A stretch of DNA of 52,909 bases from an uncultured Faecalibacterium sp. Lineage in GTDB: Bacteria; Bacillota; Clostridia; Oscillospirales; Ruminococcaceae. Of this stretch, positions 8,505 to 16,621 are shown one piece after another; position 1 is the first letter of the stretch, and each line of letters begins with the position of its first letter. The stretch spans positions 1 through 52,909 of the forward strand of contig CAKTEM010000017.1 of the NCBI GenBank assembly GCA_934548045.1, read 5' to 3'. Below the pieces are notes generated by a model. The model worked only from the letters and a program-made list of their open reading frames with translations. It was not told the origin of the DNA and made no database searches. The position numbers and the translations under genes are program-made.

Positions 8505-10025
8505 TCAGGTAATGGGTGCCGGGTTGAAGATGCACATATCGTTGTGGAAGCCATACTGGTCGCTGTACGGCTCCTTGATGCCGCTTGCAACGTCCAAAAT
8601 CAGGTTGAAGATTTCGGTGCCGACATCGGCGATGGTGGCTTCACCGGTGGCGACATGACCGGCAGAGATATCAATGAGGTCGAACCACTGCTCTTTCATC
8701 TCGTTGCGGCTGCACACCTTGATGACGGGAGCCACATCCAGACCGTATGGCGTGCCGCGGCCGGTCATGAAGACCTGCAGGCCGATGCCGGAAGCCACCT
8801 GAGAGGGGCCGCAGACGATATCGGAAGCCGGCGTTGCGGCAAAGATCAGGCCGTGCTTGGTGGGCTTTTCCGCCGGGGAGAGGACTTCGACAATGGGGCT
8901 GGTGCCGCTCTTGGCGATGGAGCCCATCGCTTTCTCAACGATGTTTGCCAGACCGCCCTTTTTGTTGCCCGGGGTGGGGTTTGCGTCGCGGTCAACGCCG
9001 CCCTCGGCCAGATAATCGTCGTACCACTTCATCTCAGCGGCCAGCTTGTCGCGGACTTCGGCACTGACGCAGCGTGCGGCCAGCATCGGCACACCGTCGC
9101 GGACTTCGGTCACTTCGCTGAACAGGACCGTCGCGCCGCCCTTTACCAGCATGTCGGCGGCATAGCCTGCGCTGGGGTTGGCGGTGATACCCGAGAAGGC
9201 ATCGCTGCCGCCGCACTGCATACCGATGAGCAGTTCACTCAAGGGCAGCTCCTCCCGATGGCGGAGGTTCAGCTTCTGAAGCTTCTTGTCCGCCATGTCG
9301 AGGATGGCCTGCATCATGGCGTCATGGCCTTTGCAGTCCTGCAGCGTCAGGCAGTTCTCGGGGGTGATGTCCTCCGGGGGAAGAACGCGGTCATAGGTCA
9401 GCTTCTCGCAGCCCAGACCGACCACCATGATCTCGCCGCCGAAGTTCGGATGACGGATGACGTTGGTGATGGCACGGATGGGGATGTAGGCCAGCGGTGC
9501 ATTGATGGCAACGCCGCAGCCATACGGGTGGGTGATGGCGACCACGCCGTCCACATTCGGGTACTTGGGGAGCAGTTCTTTCTTGATGCGCTCCACAGCG
9601 ACCCGGACGACACCGGCGGCGCACTGCACGGTCGTCACGATGCCCAGCAGGTTCCGGGTGCCGGCAGGGCCGACCTTGTTCCGGTAGCCCATCCAGGTGG
9701 TACGGGGAGGGGTGGGCAGCTCATCGGGCGTCTTGATATTGGTACCCCACGGCATATCGGTCAGTGCCGGGCTTTCGGGCAGGTCAAGCATGTGTTCGTT
9801 GATCCAGCTGCCGGCCTTGATGTCGTTCTTGGCATAGCCCAGAACCACGCCGTAGCGGATGATCTCGCCGCCGGCCGGGATATCGCAGAGGGCGATCTTG
9901 TGTGCCTGTGGGACCTTCTCCCGGGTCACGATGCCGCTTTCCAGCTTGGTCCCCTCGGGCAGGTCATGAACGGCCACGACCACATTGTCTTCGTCTTTGA
10001 TCTGAATACTCAAACGTTCTGCCAT
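8505..10025 (-). CDS. garD: Galactarate dehydratase
   Basis: Dehydrates galactarate (mucate) to 5-keto-4-deoxyglucarate; UxaA/GarD family, 506 residues, close to the E. coli length. An N-terminal SAF-type domain (about 1-85, ending GSWINEHM) precedes the catalytic part. Conserved blocks shared with GarD rather than altronate dehydratase include YPNVDGVVAITHPYGCGVA, GLGCEKL, GMQCGGSDAFSGITANPS, NPTPGNKKGGLANIVEKA and FMTGRGTPYGL; conserved cysteines and histidines there are candidate metal ligands. It is downstream of the polygalacturonase and starts the breakdown steps of the operon. Confidence 0.93.
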   Translation of the reverse strand: MAERLSIQIKDEDNVVVAVHDLPEGTKLESGIVTREKVPQAHKIALCDIPAGGEIIRYGVVLGYAKNDIKAGSWINEHMLDLPESPALTDMPWGTNIKTPDELPTPPRTTWMGYRNKVGPAGTRNLLGIVTTVQCAAGVVRVAVERIKKELLPKYPNVDGVVAITHPYGCGVAINAPLAYIPIRAITNVIRHPNFGGEIMVVGLGCEKLTYDRVLPPEDITPENCLTLQDCKGHDAMMQAILDMADKKLQKLNLRHREELPLSELLIGMQCGGSDAFSGITANPSAGYAADMLVKGGATVLFSEVTEVRDGVPMLAARCVSAEVRDKLAAEMKWYDDYLAEGGVDRDANPTPGNKKGGLANIVEKAMGSIAKSGTSPIVEVLSPAEKPTKHGLIFAATPASDIVCGPSQVASGIGLQVFMTGRGTPYGLDVAPVIKVCSRNEMKEQWFDLIDISAGHVATGEATIADVGTEIFNLILDVASGIKEPYSDQYGFHNDMCIFNPAPIT

Positions 10026-10044
10026 ATTCTTTCACCTCATAGAA

Positions 10045-12087
10045 TCACAGACCTGCAAAGTCCGCTACACGGTTCAATATCTCGACTGCTTCCTGTTTTG
10101 TTACTGAGCGGTTCGGCTCAAACTTTCCCGTTCCGTCCAGCGTCAGGAAGCCAAAGTAAAGGGCTCGGGCGGCATTGGTGCCGTAGTTGTTCGCGACCTC
10201 GCCCACATCGGCACAGACCGGCATGGTGCTGGATGCGTTGCGGTAATCCACACCGCAGGCCTGCATGGCCACTGTTGCCATCTCCTGCCGGGTGAGGGGC
10301 TTCATCTCATCGAAGGTTCCCGATCCTTCCGGGAAGAAGCCGTTCGCAAGGGCCGCGCTCACCGCCGCTGTATATCCGCTGACCGGCGGAACCGGAATGG
10401 CCGGGTCGCAGAGCGGCAGAAGCATTTCTGCCAGCTCTCGGCAGGTGACGGGCTGTTCCGGGTCGTCCACCCGGGGCATTTTTAACATTCCCCGGCAGTA
10501 GAGCCGTGCCGCTGCCTCGGAAGAAGCGGTTTCTTTCAGCACCTGATAGGGGATGCTCTGTTCCCGGTTTCCAGCTTCATCTGCCGCACTCACCCGGACA
10601 TGCTGCGCCGTCTTTGGGAGTGTGAACTGTTCGCCGCTTCCGGCAGGCGTCCACGCGCTGTTTTCGGCAACTTCCCAGTCGTACCGGAGTTTCTGGTTCG
10701 TACCGCAGCACTCTGCGCTGGCGGTGACCGCCTTTTCCGGCTCGGGAGTTCCCAGGATCCGCACATAGCCGGGTCTGGGGAACTGCTTGCCGTTGATGAC
10801 GACGTTTTCCACAACGGCGTCTTTCCAGTTCATGCTCCGCAGCGGCTGGCGGACACCGTCGATTTGGATGTTCCGCAGGGTCAGGCCAGTTATCGGCACT
10901 TCCGGGAATGCTTCCAGAAAGATGCCGTAATCGCCGCCGTGGGCCTCGATGTTCTCGATCGTGATGTCCCGGAAGACCGGCAAATCGTTTCCGTTCCGGC
11001 CGTCCTCATAGAGCATCGTGCCGTGGATGGCCGCCCCATGCACCGAATCCATCACGCTGTTGCAGAGCATGATCTGTTCGACGCTTCCGCCGCGCCGGGC
11101 GTTGGTCTTCAGCCGCAGGGCGTAGGTCAGGTTCGGACTGGAAAAGTGGTTCTCGCTGGCGAGGACGCGGTAGATGCCGCCGCTCATCTCGCTGCCCAGC
11201 GCGATACCGCCGTGGCCGTCCACGAACTCGTTGTGTTCGATGAGGACATCCTCACAGGGGATGTTGGCGGTGCGTCCGTCGTTGTCGCGCCCGGATTTCA
11301 GGCTGATGCAGTCATCACCGGTGTCGAAGCGGCAATTCCTGATCCAGACGCCGGAGCAGCTCTCCGGGTCACAGCCATCATTGTTCGCGCCGTGGCTCGA
11401 AAGGGTCAGCCCATCCACAATGACGCTTTTGCACTGCACCGGGTTCAGCTGCCACATCGGGCTGTTGTGAAGGGTCACGCCCTGCAGCAGCACCCGTTCA
11501 CAGCGGAGGAACTGCACGAAGTTCGGGCGGAGGAAATGCCCCTCGCCGAAGGTGCGGTCTTTGACCGGAACGCCATCCTCGTTCATCTTGCGGAGAGCTT
11601 TCCGGGCCGCAAGCTGCAAGTCTGGCTTGTCCTCCGACCACGAAGTCTCAACTTGATGGTGCCAGTTCCACCAGTGGTCATTGTCCGCGCCGCCGTCCAG
11701 CGTGCCGCAGCCGGTCACCGCAATGTCATGCGCGTCGCAGGCGTAGAGCAGCGCGCTGTAATTGTAGCAGGGGCTTGCTTCCCAGTGGGAGAAGACCACC
11801 GGATAATTTTTCCCGGGGTCGTCGGGCGTGAACCGCACCTGCGTTTCGGGAGATGCCAGATGCAGCTCGACGCCGCTTTTCAGGTGGAGCGCGCCGGTGT
11901 GGTAGATGCCTGCCGGAAGTTCCAGCACGCCGCCGCCCATTTCACTCAAGGTATCAATGGCGGTTTGCAGCTTCTGCGTTTGCAGATGGTCTGCATCCGG
12001 CACAGCCTTTATTCGGTTCTGTCCGATCCGCGGAGCTTCGATTTTTGCTAAGATCTCTCGCCGCAGGTCGAGTTTTTGTTCCGTCAT
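10045..12087 (-). CDS. GH28 polygalacturonase-like hydrolase with C-terminal SLH-type repeats, no signal peptide
   Basis: Right-handed beta-helix pectin hydrolase of 680 residues. All four GH28 motifs are present: NNDGCDP (about 235), GDDCIS (about 257), GHGGIAL (about 292) and RLKTN (about 326). An Ig/FnIII-like segment covers about 440-510, and the last 165 residues contain repeats like S-layer homology domains (PLTRQEMATVAM, SVTKQEAVEILNRV). The N-terminus (MTEQKLDLRREIL) is polar, without a signal peptide or membrane segment, so it should act in the cytosol on imported oligogalacturonides, at odds with the SLH repeats. It is the first gene of the galactarate operon, divergent from the tandem LysR regulator. 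Confidence 0.88.
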   Translation of the reverse strand: MTEQKLDLRREILAKIEAPRIGQNRIKAVPDADHLQTQKLQTAIDTLSEMGGGVLELPAGIYHTGALHLKSGVELHLASPETQVRFTPDDPGKNYPVVFSHWEASPCYNYSALLYACDAHDIAVTGCGTLDGGADNDHWWNWHHQVETSWSEDKPDLQLAARKALRKMNEDGVPVKDRTFGEGHFLRPNFVQFLRCERVLLQGVTLHNSPMWQLNPVQCKSVIVDGLTLSSHGANNDGCDPESCSGVWIRNCRFDTGDDCISLKSGRDNDGRTANIPCEDVLIEHNEFVDGHGGIALGSEMSGGIYRVLASENHFSSPNLTYALRLKTNARRGGSVEQIMLCNSVMDSVHGAAIHGTMLYEDGRNGNDLPVFRDITIENIEAHGGDYGIFLEAFPEVPITGLTLRNIQIDGVRQPLRSMNWKDAVVENVVINGKQFPRPGYVRILGTPEPEKAVTASAECCGTNQKLRYDWEVAENSAWTPAGSGEQFTLPKTAQHVRVSAADEAGNREQSIPYQVLKETASSEAAARLYCRGMLKMPRVDDPEQPVTCRELAEMLLPLCDPAIPVPPVSGYTAAVSAALANGFFPEGSGTFDEMKPLTRQEMATVAMQACGVDYRNASSTMPVCADVGEVANNYGTNAARALYFGFLTLDGTGKFEPNRSVTKQEAVEILNRVADFAGL

Positions 12088-12147
12088 CGTTTGTTTTCAC
12101 TCTCTCATCCAGTTTGCTTTCGGAGCGCGCTCTCTGTTTGTGCCTTT

Positions 12148-12176
12148 AGTTTACAACGATTTTCTGGTTTCTTCGA
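12148..12176 (-). promoter_or_regulatory. Candidate weak promoter of the galactarate operon
   Basis: A TAAACT -10 (12148-12153) with a poor -35 (TCGAAG, 12171-12176) at 17 bp on the minus strand. A good -10 with a poor -35 would suit activation by the divergent LysR-type protein. Confidence 0.35.
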
Positions 12177-12181
12177 TACAC

Positions 12182-12197
12182 AAGATTTCAAAATCTT
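12182..12197. promoter_or_regulatory. Candidate LysR operator
   Basis: AAGATTT and AAATCTT form a perfect 7-bp inverted repeat with a 2-bp centre, between the divergent promoters of the galactarate operon and the tandem LysR gene. Position and symmetry fit an operator; binding is inferred. Confidence 0.45.
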
Positions 12198-12220
12198 CAT
12201 AACACTTTTCTCATAGTTTC

Positions 12221-12249
12221 TTGCCAAATCTTCCGGGAACCGCTATACT
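12221..12249 (+). promoter_or_regulatory. Promoter of the tandem LysR gene
   Basis: TTGCCA (12221-12226), 17-bp spacer, TATACT (12244-12249). Transcription would start near 12256, leaving only the ribosome site before the ATG at 12269. This rules out a start codon further upstream. Confidence 0.8.
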
Positions 12250-12268
12250 GAAGAAAAGGAGGCGGCGT

Positions 12269-14188
12269 ATGAACACCAAACAATACTACTATCTTTCCAC
12301 CATCGCAGAGTACGGCAACCTCTCCTATGCGGCCGACGCGCTGAACCTTTCGCCTTCGGCACTGAGCAAGTTTCTCAGCGAATGTGAGCGGACATTCGGC
12401 TCTGCGTTGTTCCTGCGGTATGGACGCCGCCTGTATCCGACGGCGGTGGGGCGGTACGTCATCGAGTGCGCCCAGAAAATTCTCGACGAACAGAACCGGA
12501 TGCTCCTGACGATGAAAGAGGTCACCGGACATGGACGCAAACGCATCCGCCTTGCGACCGCTCCGAACCGTGGTGCGACCATTTATAGCAAAATTTACAA
12601 TCCGTTTTCCCGGCGGTATCCGGATATCGCCCTGAGCCTCGTGGAACTTTATGCCACCGACCAGCCCGGTGCCATTGCGCGCGGTGCGGTCGATGTCGCC
12701 CTCGGTGCCGGCGCATCCAGTACGGAGACGGCGGATATCCCGGTGGCCTACGAGGAACTGCTCATCTCGCTTCCGGCTTCCCACCCTCTCGCCGGGCAGG
12801 AGCGCATCTGCCTGAAAGATTTGCAGGACACGCCTTTCGTCCTGCAAGGCCCACGCCACAGCATCCGCATCCTCGCCGACCAGCTCTTCCGGGAAGCCGG
12901 ATTCCAGCCGGTCGTCGCGTTCGAGTCTGACGATGTGCTTCTGGTCGATTCTATGATGCATCAGGCCGTCGGTGTCGGTCTGGTGAGCAAGGCGCATGTC
13001 TTCCCCTGCGAAGAGCTGGTTTATCTGCCGCTCGACCCACCTGTCCGCCAGACGCTCCATCTGCGCTATCCGCTCGGCCACACCCTGACCGAACCCGAAT
13101 ATTACCTCGCCGGCCTTCTCGCCGAAGAGCGGTTAGCCGACCCACGCTATCAGCCAGCGGATGATCCCTTTGTGGCTCAGCTGCTCGACAATGTCCGCGC
13201 GCCATCCGCCGCCGCAAAAGACAAAAGCATCGCTCACGGAACCGTGGGTACGGCTCTGCAAACGGTGCAGGATGTCAATCTGGACACAAAGGTCATGGAA
13301 TATCTCATCGCCATCGTGGAGGAGCAGAGCCTTTCCAAGGCGGCAGACCGCTTTTTTCTGGCACAGCCTGCCCTCTCACGGCATCTGCGCAGCGTCGAGG
13401 CAATGGTCGGGATGCCCCTCTTTTCCCGGGAACACAACCGCCTGCGTCCGACCAGTGCCGGAACGATCTTCGTCAACAACGCGCGCAATATTCTTCGCAT
13501 CGAGACAGAGATGTTCGCACACACCAAATCGTATGATTCCGGCCGCGGCGGACACCTTTATATCAGTTGCGACCCTCTGTTTGCCGAAATTCTGCACAAA
13601 AAAGTGGAGCCTGCATTTCACAGGCTCCACCCGGACCTGACCCTTGTTTTTACGGAACAGAATCAGGAGCAGACCTTGGAAGCTCTCGGCAACTCGTCCG
13701 CCGATCTCGGCGTGTTTCTGTCAACTGAACGAAGCCATCCGCTGCTAAACTGCGATGTTCTCGACCTGACCGAGATGGTCTACTGCTTTGCCGCCGGGCA
13801 TCTCCCGGAGGGCTGGCTTCCCGGCGACCCACTCCCGAAAAATCTCACCGCTCAGCCGCAGCTGCTGACAAAACACGGTTCCACCCTGCGCAGGGAACAG
13901 GATGCGATCTTCAGCGAGGTCTTTTCGCACACGCCGGACTCCACCTGCGAAGCGGTCTTTTCCATCCTTCGCAAGCTTGCGAACCTCGGCATCGCGGACT
14001 GTATCATGCCGCTGAATATGCTCGAGCGGACGCAGCACTTCCGCTGTGCCGCCTTCGACCCACCCAAGCCGCTCTATCTTCTCCTCGGCTCCCATGTCGG
14101 CCGAACCCTCCCAGCTGTGACGCAGGAACTCTACCCCCTCATTCGGGATGCCCTCGCCGATGTGCTGGAGCTGCCAGCAAAACGGTAA
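12269..14188 (+). CDS. Tandem (double-length) LysR-type transcriptional regulator
   Basis: A single uninterrupted frame of 639 residues holding two LysR-type proteins in series. Module 1: winged helix at about 1-60 (YYLSTIAEYGNLSYAADALN, LSPSALSKFLSECE), then an effector-binding domain to about 300. Module 2: a second helix-turn-helix at about 343-400 (YLIAIVEEQSLSKAADRF, LAQPALSRHLRSVEAMVG, then HNRLRPTSAGTIFV) and a second effector domain to the end. A normal LysR protein has about 300 residues. The ATG at 12269 follows AAAGGAGG and a consensus promoter. It is divergent from the galactarate/pectin operon, which it probably controls, perhaps sensing two ligands. Confidence 0.92.
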   Translation: MNTKQYYYLSTIAEYGNLSYAADALNLSPSALSKFLSECERTFGSALFLRYGRRLYPTAVGRYVIECAQKILDEQNRMLLTMKEVTGHGRKRIRLATAPNRGATIYSKIYNPFSRRYPDIALSLVELYATDQPGAIARGAVDVALGAGASSTETADIPVAYEELLISLPASHPLAGQERICLKDLQDTPFVLQGPRHSIRILADQLFREAGFQPVVAFESDDVLLVDSMMHQAVGVGLVSKAHVFPCEELVYLPLDPPVRQTLHLRYPLGHTLTEPEYYLAGLLAEERLADPRYQPADDPFVAQLLDNVRAPSAAAKDKSIAHGTVGTALQTVQDVNLDTKVMEYLIAIVEEQSLSKAADRFFLAQPALSRHLRSVEAMVGMPLFSREHNRLRPTSAGTIFVNNARNILRIETEMFAHTKSYDSGRGGHLYISCDPLFAEILHKKVEPAFHRLHPDLTLVFTEQNQEQTLEALGNSSADLGVFLSTERSHPLLNCDVLDLTEMVYCFAAGHLPEGWLPGDPLPKNLTAQPQLLTKHGSTLRREQDAIFSEVFSHTPDSTCEAVFSILRKLANLGIADCIMPLNMLERTQHFRCAAFDPPKPLYLLLGSHVGRTLPAVTQELYPLIRDALADVLELPAKR

Positions 14189-14204
14189 ATTTTCTCTAAA
14201 ATGC

Positions 14205-14244
14205 AGCAACCCCCGGAGTCTCGCTGTAAACTCCGGGGGTTGCT
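14205..14244. terminator. Bidirectional terminator between lysR-lysR and chbG-like gene
   Basis: AGCAACCCCCGGAGT (14205-14219) pairs perfectly over 15 bp with ACTCCGGGGGTTGCT (14230-14244), lying between two convergent genes. T-runs are short, but the stem is very strong. Confidence 0.75.
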
Positions 14245-14268
14245 CACGTCAAAAGGAGGAAGTCTGCC

Positions 14269-15024
14269 TTACGGCAAATCGTTGAATGTCACAAGTTTGA
14301 CCTGATTTTCGTCCAGCCACTGCTTTGTCCGTGGGTCGATGCTCATCGCAACTTCCAGCGGACGGGGTCTGGTCAGAGAAGAATTTTGCAGGATGTCCTC
14401 ATCCAGATAGCCCGGATGACAGACAAACATGCAGCAGCCATCTTCCCCATAATCGCGCATTGCGGCGGCTTTCAAACTCTCGAAGGGGTCATAGTCCGGC
14501 TTCATGCTGTCCATTGCGGTGTACAGCTTGGTGTGCCGGAACAAAATCGGCCCACCTTTTAAAGAGGAACCGAGGAACGGCAGGCCATGCCGCTCCGCGA
14601 CGATCTTGACCGCACGAAAAAAGTTGTCGCTCTTGACCGCGTGACTGCCGAAGTGCTGCGGCTGCTGGCCGGTCAGTTCGACAAATCGCTGGTACTGCGC
14701 TTCCACCTCGAGGATGGCTTCTTCCAACACCACAAAGTCTTCCTCTGCACTGCGGTAGACTTTCGAGGATTTGAAATTGCCGTTTTCATCCACAAGGCTG
14801 GGGATGCGCTCCGGGTCGGTCAGCGGCGTACCGGCGCAAATGTTGGTATGCTGGCCGAGGCAGAAACCATGGCCTTTCACCAGCTGAACGCCATGTTCTG
14901 CCGCCGGCATGTTGGACATCAGGCCGACCGAACATATCACACCGTCGATCATCGACTTTGCAATGCCGTAGTTCACGCCCTCGCTGTACCCTAAATCGTC
15001 CGCACGAATCAAGATCCGTTTCAT
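14269..15024 (-). CDS. ChbG/YdjC-family carbohydrate deacetylase
   Basis: Metal-dependent deacetylase of N-acetylated oligosaccharides (ChbG removes one acetyl from chitobiose-6-phosphate). 251 residues: IRADDLGYSEGVN at the N-terminus gives the metal aspartates D9/D10, H59 is in GQHTNI, and a further histidine is in FGSHAVKSD, the usual YdjC set. It is the last gene of the antiterminator/PTS operon, 38 bp after the EIIBC gene, so the PTS probably imports an N-acetylated sugar whose phosphate is then deacetylated. The exact substrate is not visible. Confidence 0.85.
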   Translation of the reverse strand: MKRILIRADDLGYSEGVNYGIAKSMIDGVICSVGLMSNMPAAEHGVQLVKGHGFCLGQHTNICAGTPLTDPERIPSLVDENGNFKSSKVYRSAEEDFVVLEEAILEVEAQYQRFVELTGQQPQHFGSHAVKSDNFFRAVKIVAERHGLPFLGSSLKGGPILFRHTKLYTAMDSMKPDYDPFESLKAAAMRDYGEDGCCMFVCHPGYLDEDILQNSSLTRPRPLEVAMSIDPRTKQWLDENQVKLVTFNDLP

Positions 15025-15062
15025 CGTAGGTTCCCTTCTTATCTTATCATTTACCCGATAAC

Positions 15063-16463
15063 TTATTTCTTGGCAGGCTTTTTCTCAAAGCCGAAGAAGT
15101 AGGTCACGACCGCCGAAACGACCATCGACAGCACGATCGCGATAATGCCGTTGACGAGGTTCGCCTGACTGTCGCCAATAAAGCCGGTGAAGCTCAGAAT
15201 GTTGGAGGGCGACATCGTGTAGACACCGACGTGCATCAGACCAGCGTAAGCACCGCCGACCAGACCGCCTGCGACCATGCCGATGAACGGGCGCATATAA
15301 CGCAGACCGATGCCGTACAGGATGGGCTCGGTAACACCGCCGAGGATGGCAGAGATGAAGTAACCCAGCGTCTCCGAACGCTCGTCCTTATCCTTGATGC
15401 GGAAGAACGCGCCGATGGACATGCCGATGGTTGCAAACACCGCGCACTTGCCGCAGACGAAGATCAGGCCCTCGAAGCCGTCGGCCATCAGGGTCGCCAT
15501 TGCAGGCAGAACCAGAACGACGTGCATACCGGTCATAACGAGGAACTCCCAGACTGCTGCAATGATGCCCTTGCCGACGAAGCCGCCGTAAGTTGCAATC
15601 GCGTTGAGCAGGATGGACAGGTAATCTGCGAGGATGCTGCCCAGAGGAGCCAGCGCACAGAGCGCGATAGGAGTCGTGATAAGGATGGTGAAGGTCGGCA
15701 CAAAGACCGAGGCCAGCGCATCCGGGATGATTTTCTTGCAGAGCTTTTCGACGTAGTAGAGCAAAACGACCGACAGCAGGATGGGCAGGACGGACTGGGA
15801 ATAGTTCACCAGACGCATCGGCACACCCAGAATGTTGAACGGCTCCCCTGCGCTCACCAGAGCCAGCAGATCAGGAGCAATTAAAATCGCACCCATGTAC
15901 ATGCCCAGCGCAGGCGTTGCACCGATCTTCTTGGCGGCATGGTAGCCGAGGAAGATGGGCAGGAAGTAGAAGCCTGCGTCATACATGAAATCGAACAGGA
16001 TGTACAGGCTGCTGTCCGCTCTCAGCAGGTTGAGCATCGTCGGGCCAAAGACCACGATGATGGTCTTGAACATACCGGCGGCCAGCATGATGGGCAGCAG
16101 CGGCGTCATCGAGCCGGACAGGTAATTCATGATGTTGCTTCCGATTTTCTTAGCCGTCAGCTTCTCTTTGGGTTTATCCTCGTCCAGATTTTCGTTGATG
16201 GCTGCGGAAGCGGCAAAGCCACCCATCTTGCAGACCTCATCGTAAACCTTGGAGACATTCTGTCCGATGATGACCTGATACTGGCCGCCGGCCTGCACCA
16301 CGCCGATAACACCCTTGATCTTCTTCACTTCGTCTTCTTTCGGGATGCCTGCGTCCTTTAAAATAAAGCGCAGACGGGTCATGCAGTGGGTCACGCTGGA
16401 AACGTTCTCTTTGCCGCCGACAGCTGCCAAAACGTCCGCCGCGATCTGAGCATTGTTCGCCAT
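15063..16463 (-). CDS. PTS EIIBC, beta-glucoside/sucrose-type, no EIIA domain
   Basis: Phosphorylating sugar permease of 466 residues. The EIIB domain has phospho-cysteine C27 in THCMTRLRF and the QAGGQYQVIIGQNV block; the EIIC domain has about ten membrane segments and the sugar-site region GGVTEPILYGIGLRY. There is no C-terminal EIIA, so phosphate must come from an EIIA encoded elsewhere, as in MurP or TreB. AAGGAG precedes the ATG. It is controlled by the upstream RAT/terminator (16548-16621) and followed by a ChbG-like deacetylase, suggesting an N-acetylated or aryl/beta-glycoside substrate. Confidence 0.93.
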   Translation of the reverse strand: MANNAQIAADVLAAVGGKENVSSVTHCMTRLRFILKDAGIPKEDEVKKIKGVIGVVQAGGQYQVIIGQNVSKVYDEVCKMGGFAASAAINENLDEDKPKEKLTAKKIGSNIMNYLSGSMTPLLPIMLAAGMFKTIIVVFGPTMLNLLRADSSLYILFDFMYDAGFYFLPIFLGYHAAKKIGATPALGMYMGAILIAPDLLALVSAGEPFNILGVPMRLVNYSQSVLPILLSVVLLYYVEKLCKKIIPDALASVFVPTFTILITTPIALCALAPLGSILADYLSILLNAIATYGGFVGKGIIAAVWEFLVMTGMHVVLVLPAMATLMADGFEGLIFVCGKCAVFATIGMSIGAFFRIKDKDERSETLGYFISAILGGVTEPILYGIGLRYMRPFIGMVAGGLVGGAYAGLMHVGVYTMSPSNILSFTGFIGDSQANLVNGIIAIVLSMVVSAVVTYFFGFEKKPAKK

Positions 16464-16537
16464 AATTTTTCTCCTTTACTTCCAAGTGGTTGAATTGCAA
16501 AATTTATCCAAACAGCAGGCGCGCACCACTGTTTTTA

Positions 16538-16621
16538 CCAAAATAAAAGACCCTGACAGCATACGGCTCAAAAGCCGCGCGCTGTCAAGGTCATGCCCCG
16601 GATGGGTACGGGTTACAGTCC
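16538..16621 (-). promoter_or_regulatory. RAT antiterminator site and terminator upstream of the PTS gene
   Basis: On the minus strand a RAT-like element (16589-16621: GGACTGTAACCC, loop, GGGGCATGACC) overlaps the left arm of a terminator. That terminator's outer stem (16581-16590 with 16551-16560) and inner CGGCT/AGCCG stem are followed by TCTTTTATTTT. The two structures exclude each other because the RAT ends in the terminator arm. The stop codon of the antiterminator gene lies inside the RAT. This is the classic LicT/BglG switch; binding of the antiterminator protein to the RAT allows readthrough into the PTS gene. Confidence 0.8.

Noticed and set aside
4939..8658. A 1239-codon open frame on the plus strand
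   Set aside because: It lies antisense to the aldolase, reductase and binding-protein genes, which have clear family motifs, ribosome sites and tight operon spacing. Its translation is low-complexity, histidine-rich, and typical of the complement of GC-rich genes.
8544..12051. Long plus-strand frames opposite garD and the GH28 gene
   Set aside because: Shadows of strongly supported minus-strand genes; no ribosome sites or recognisable domains.
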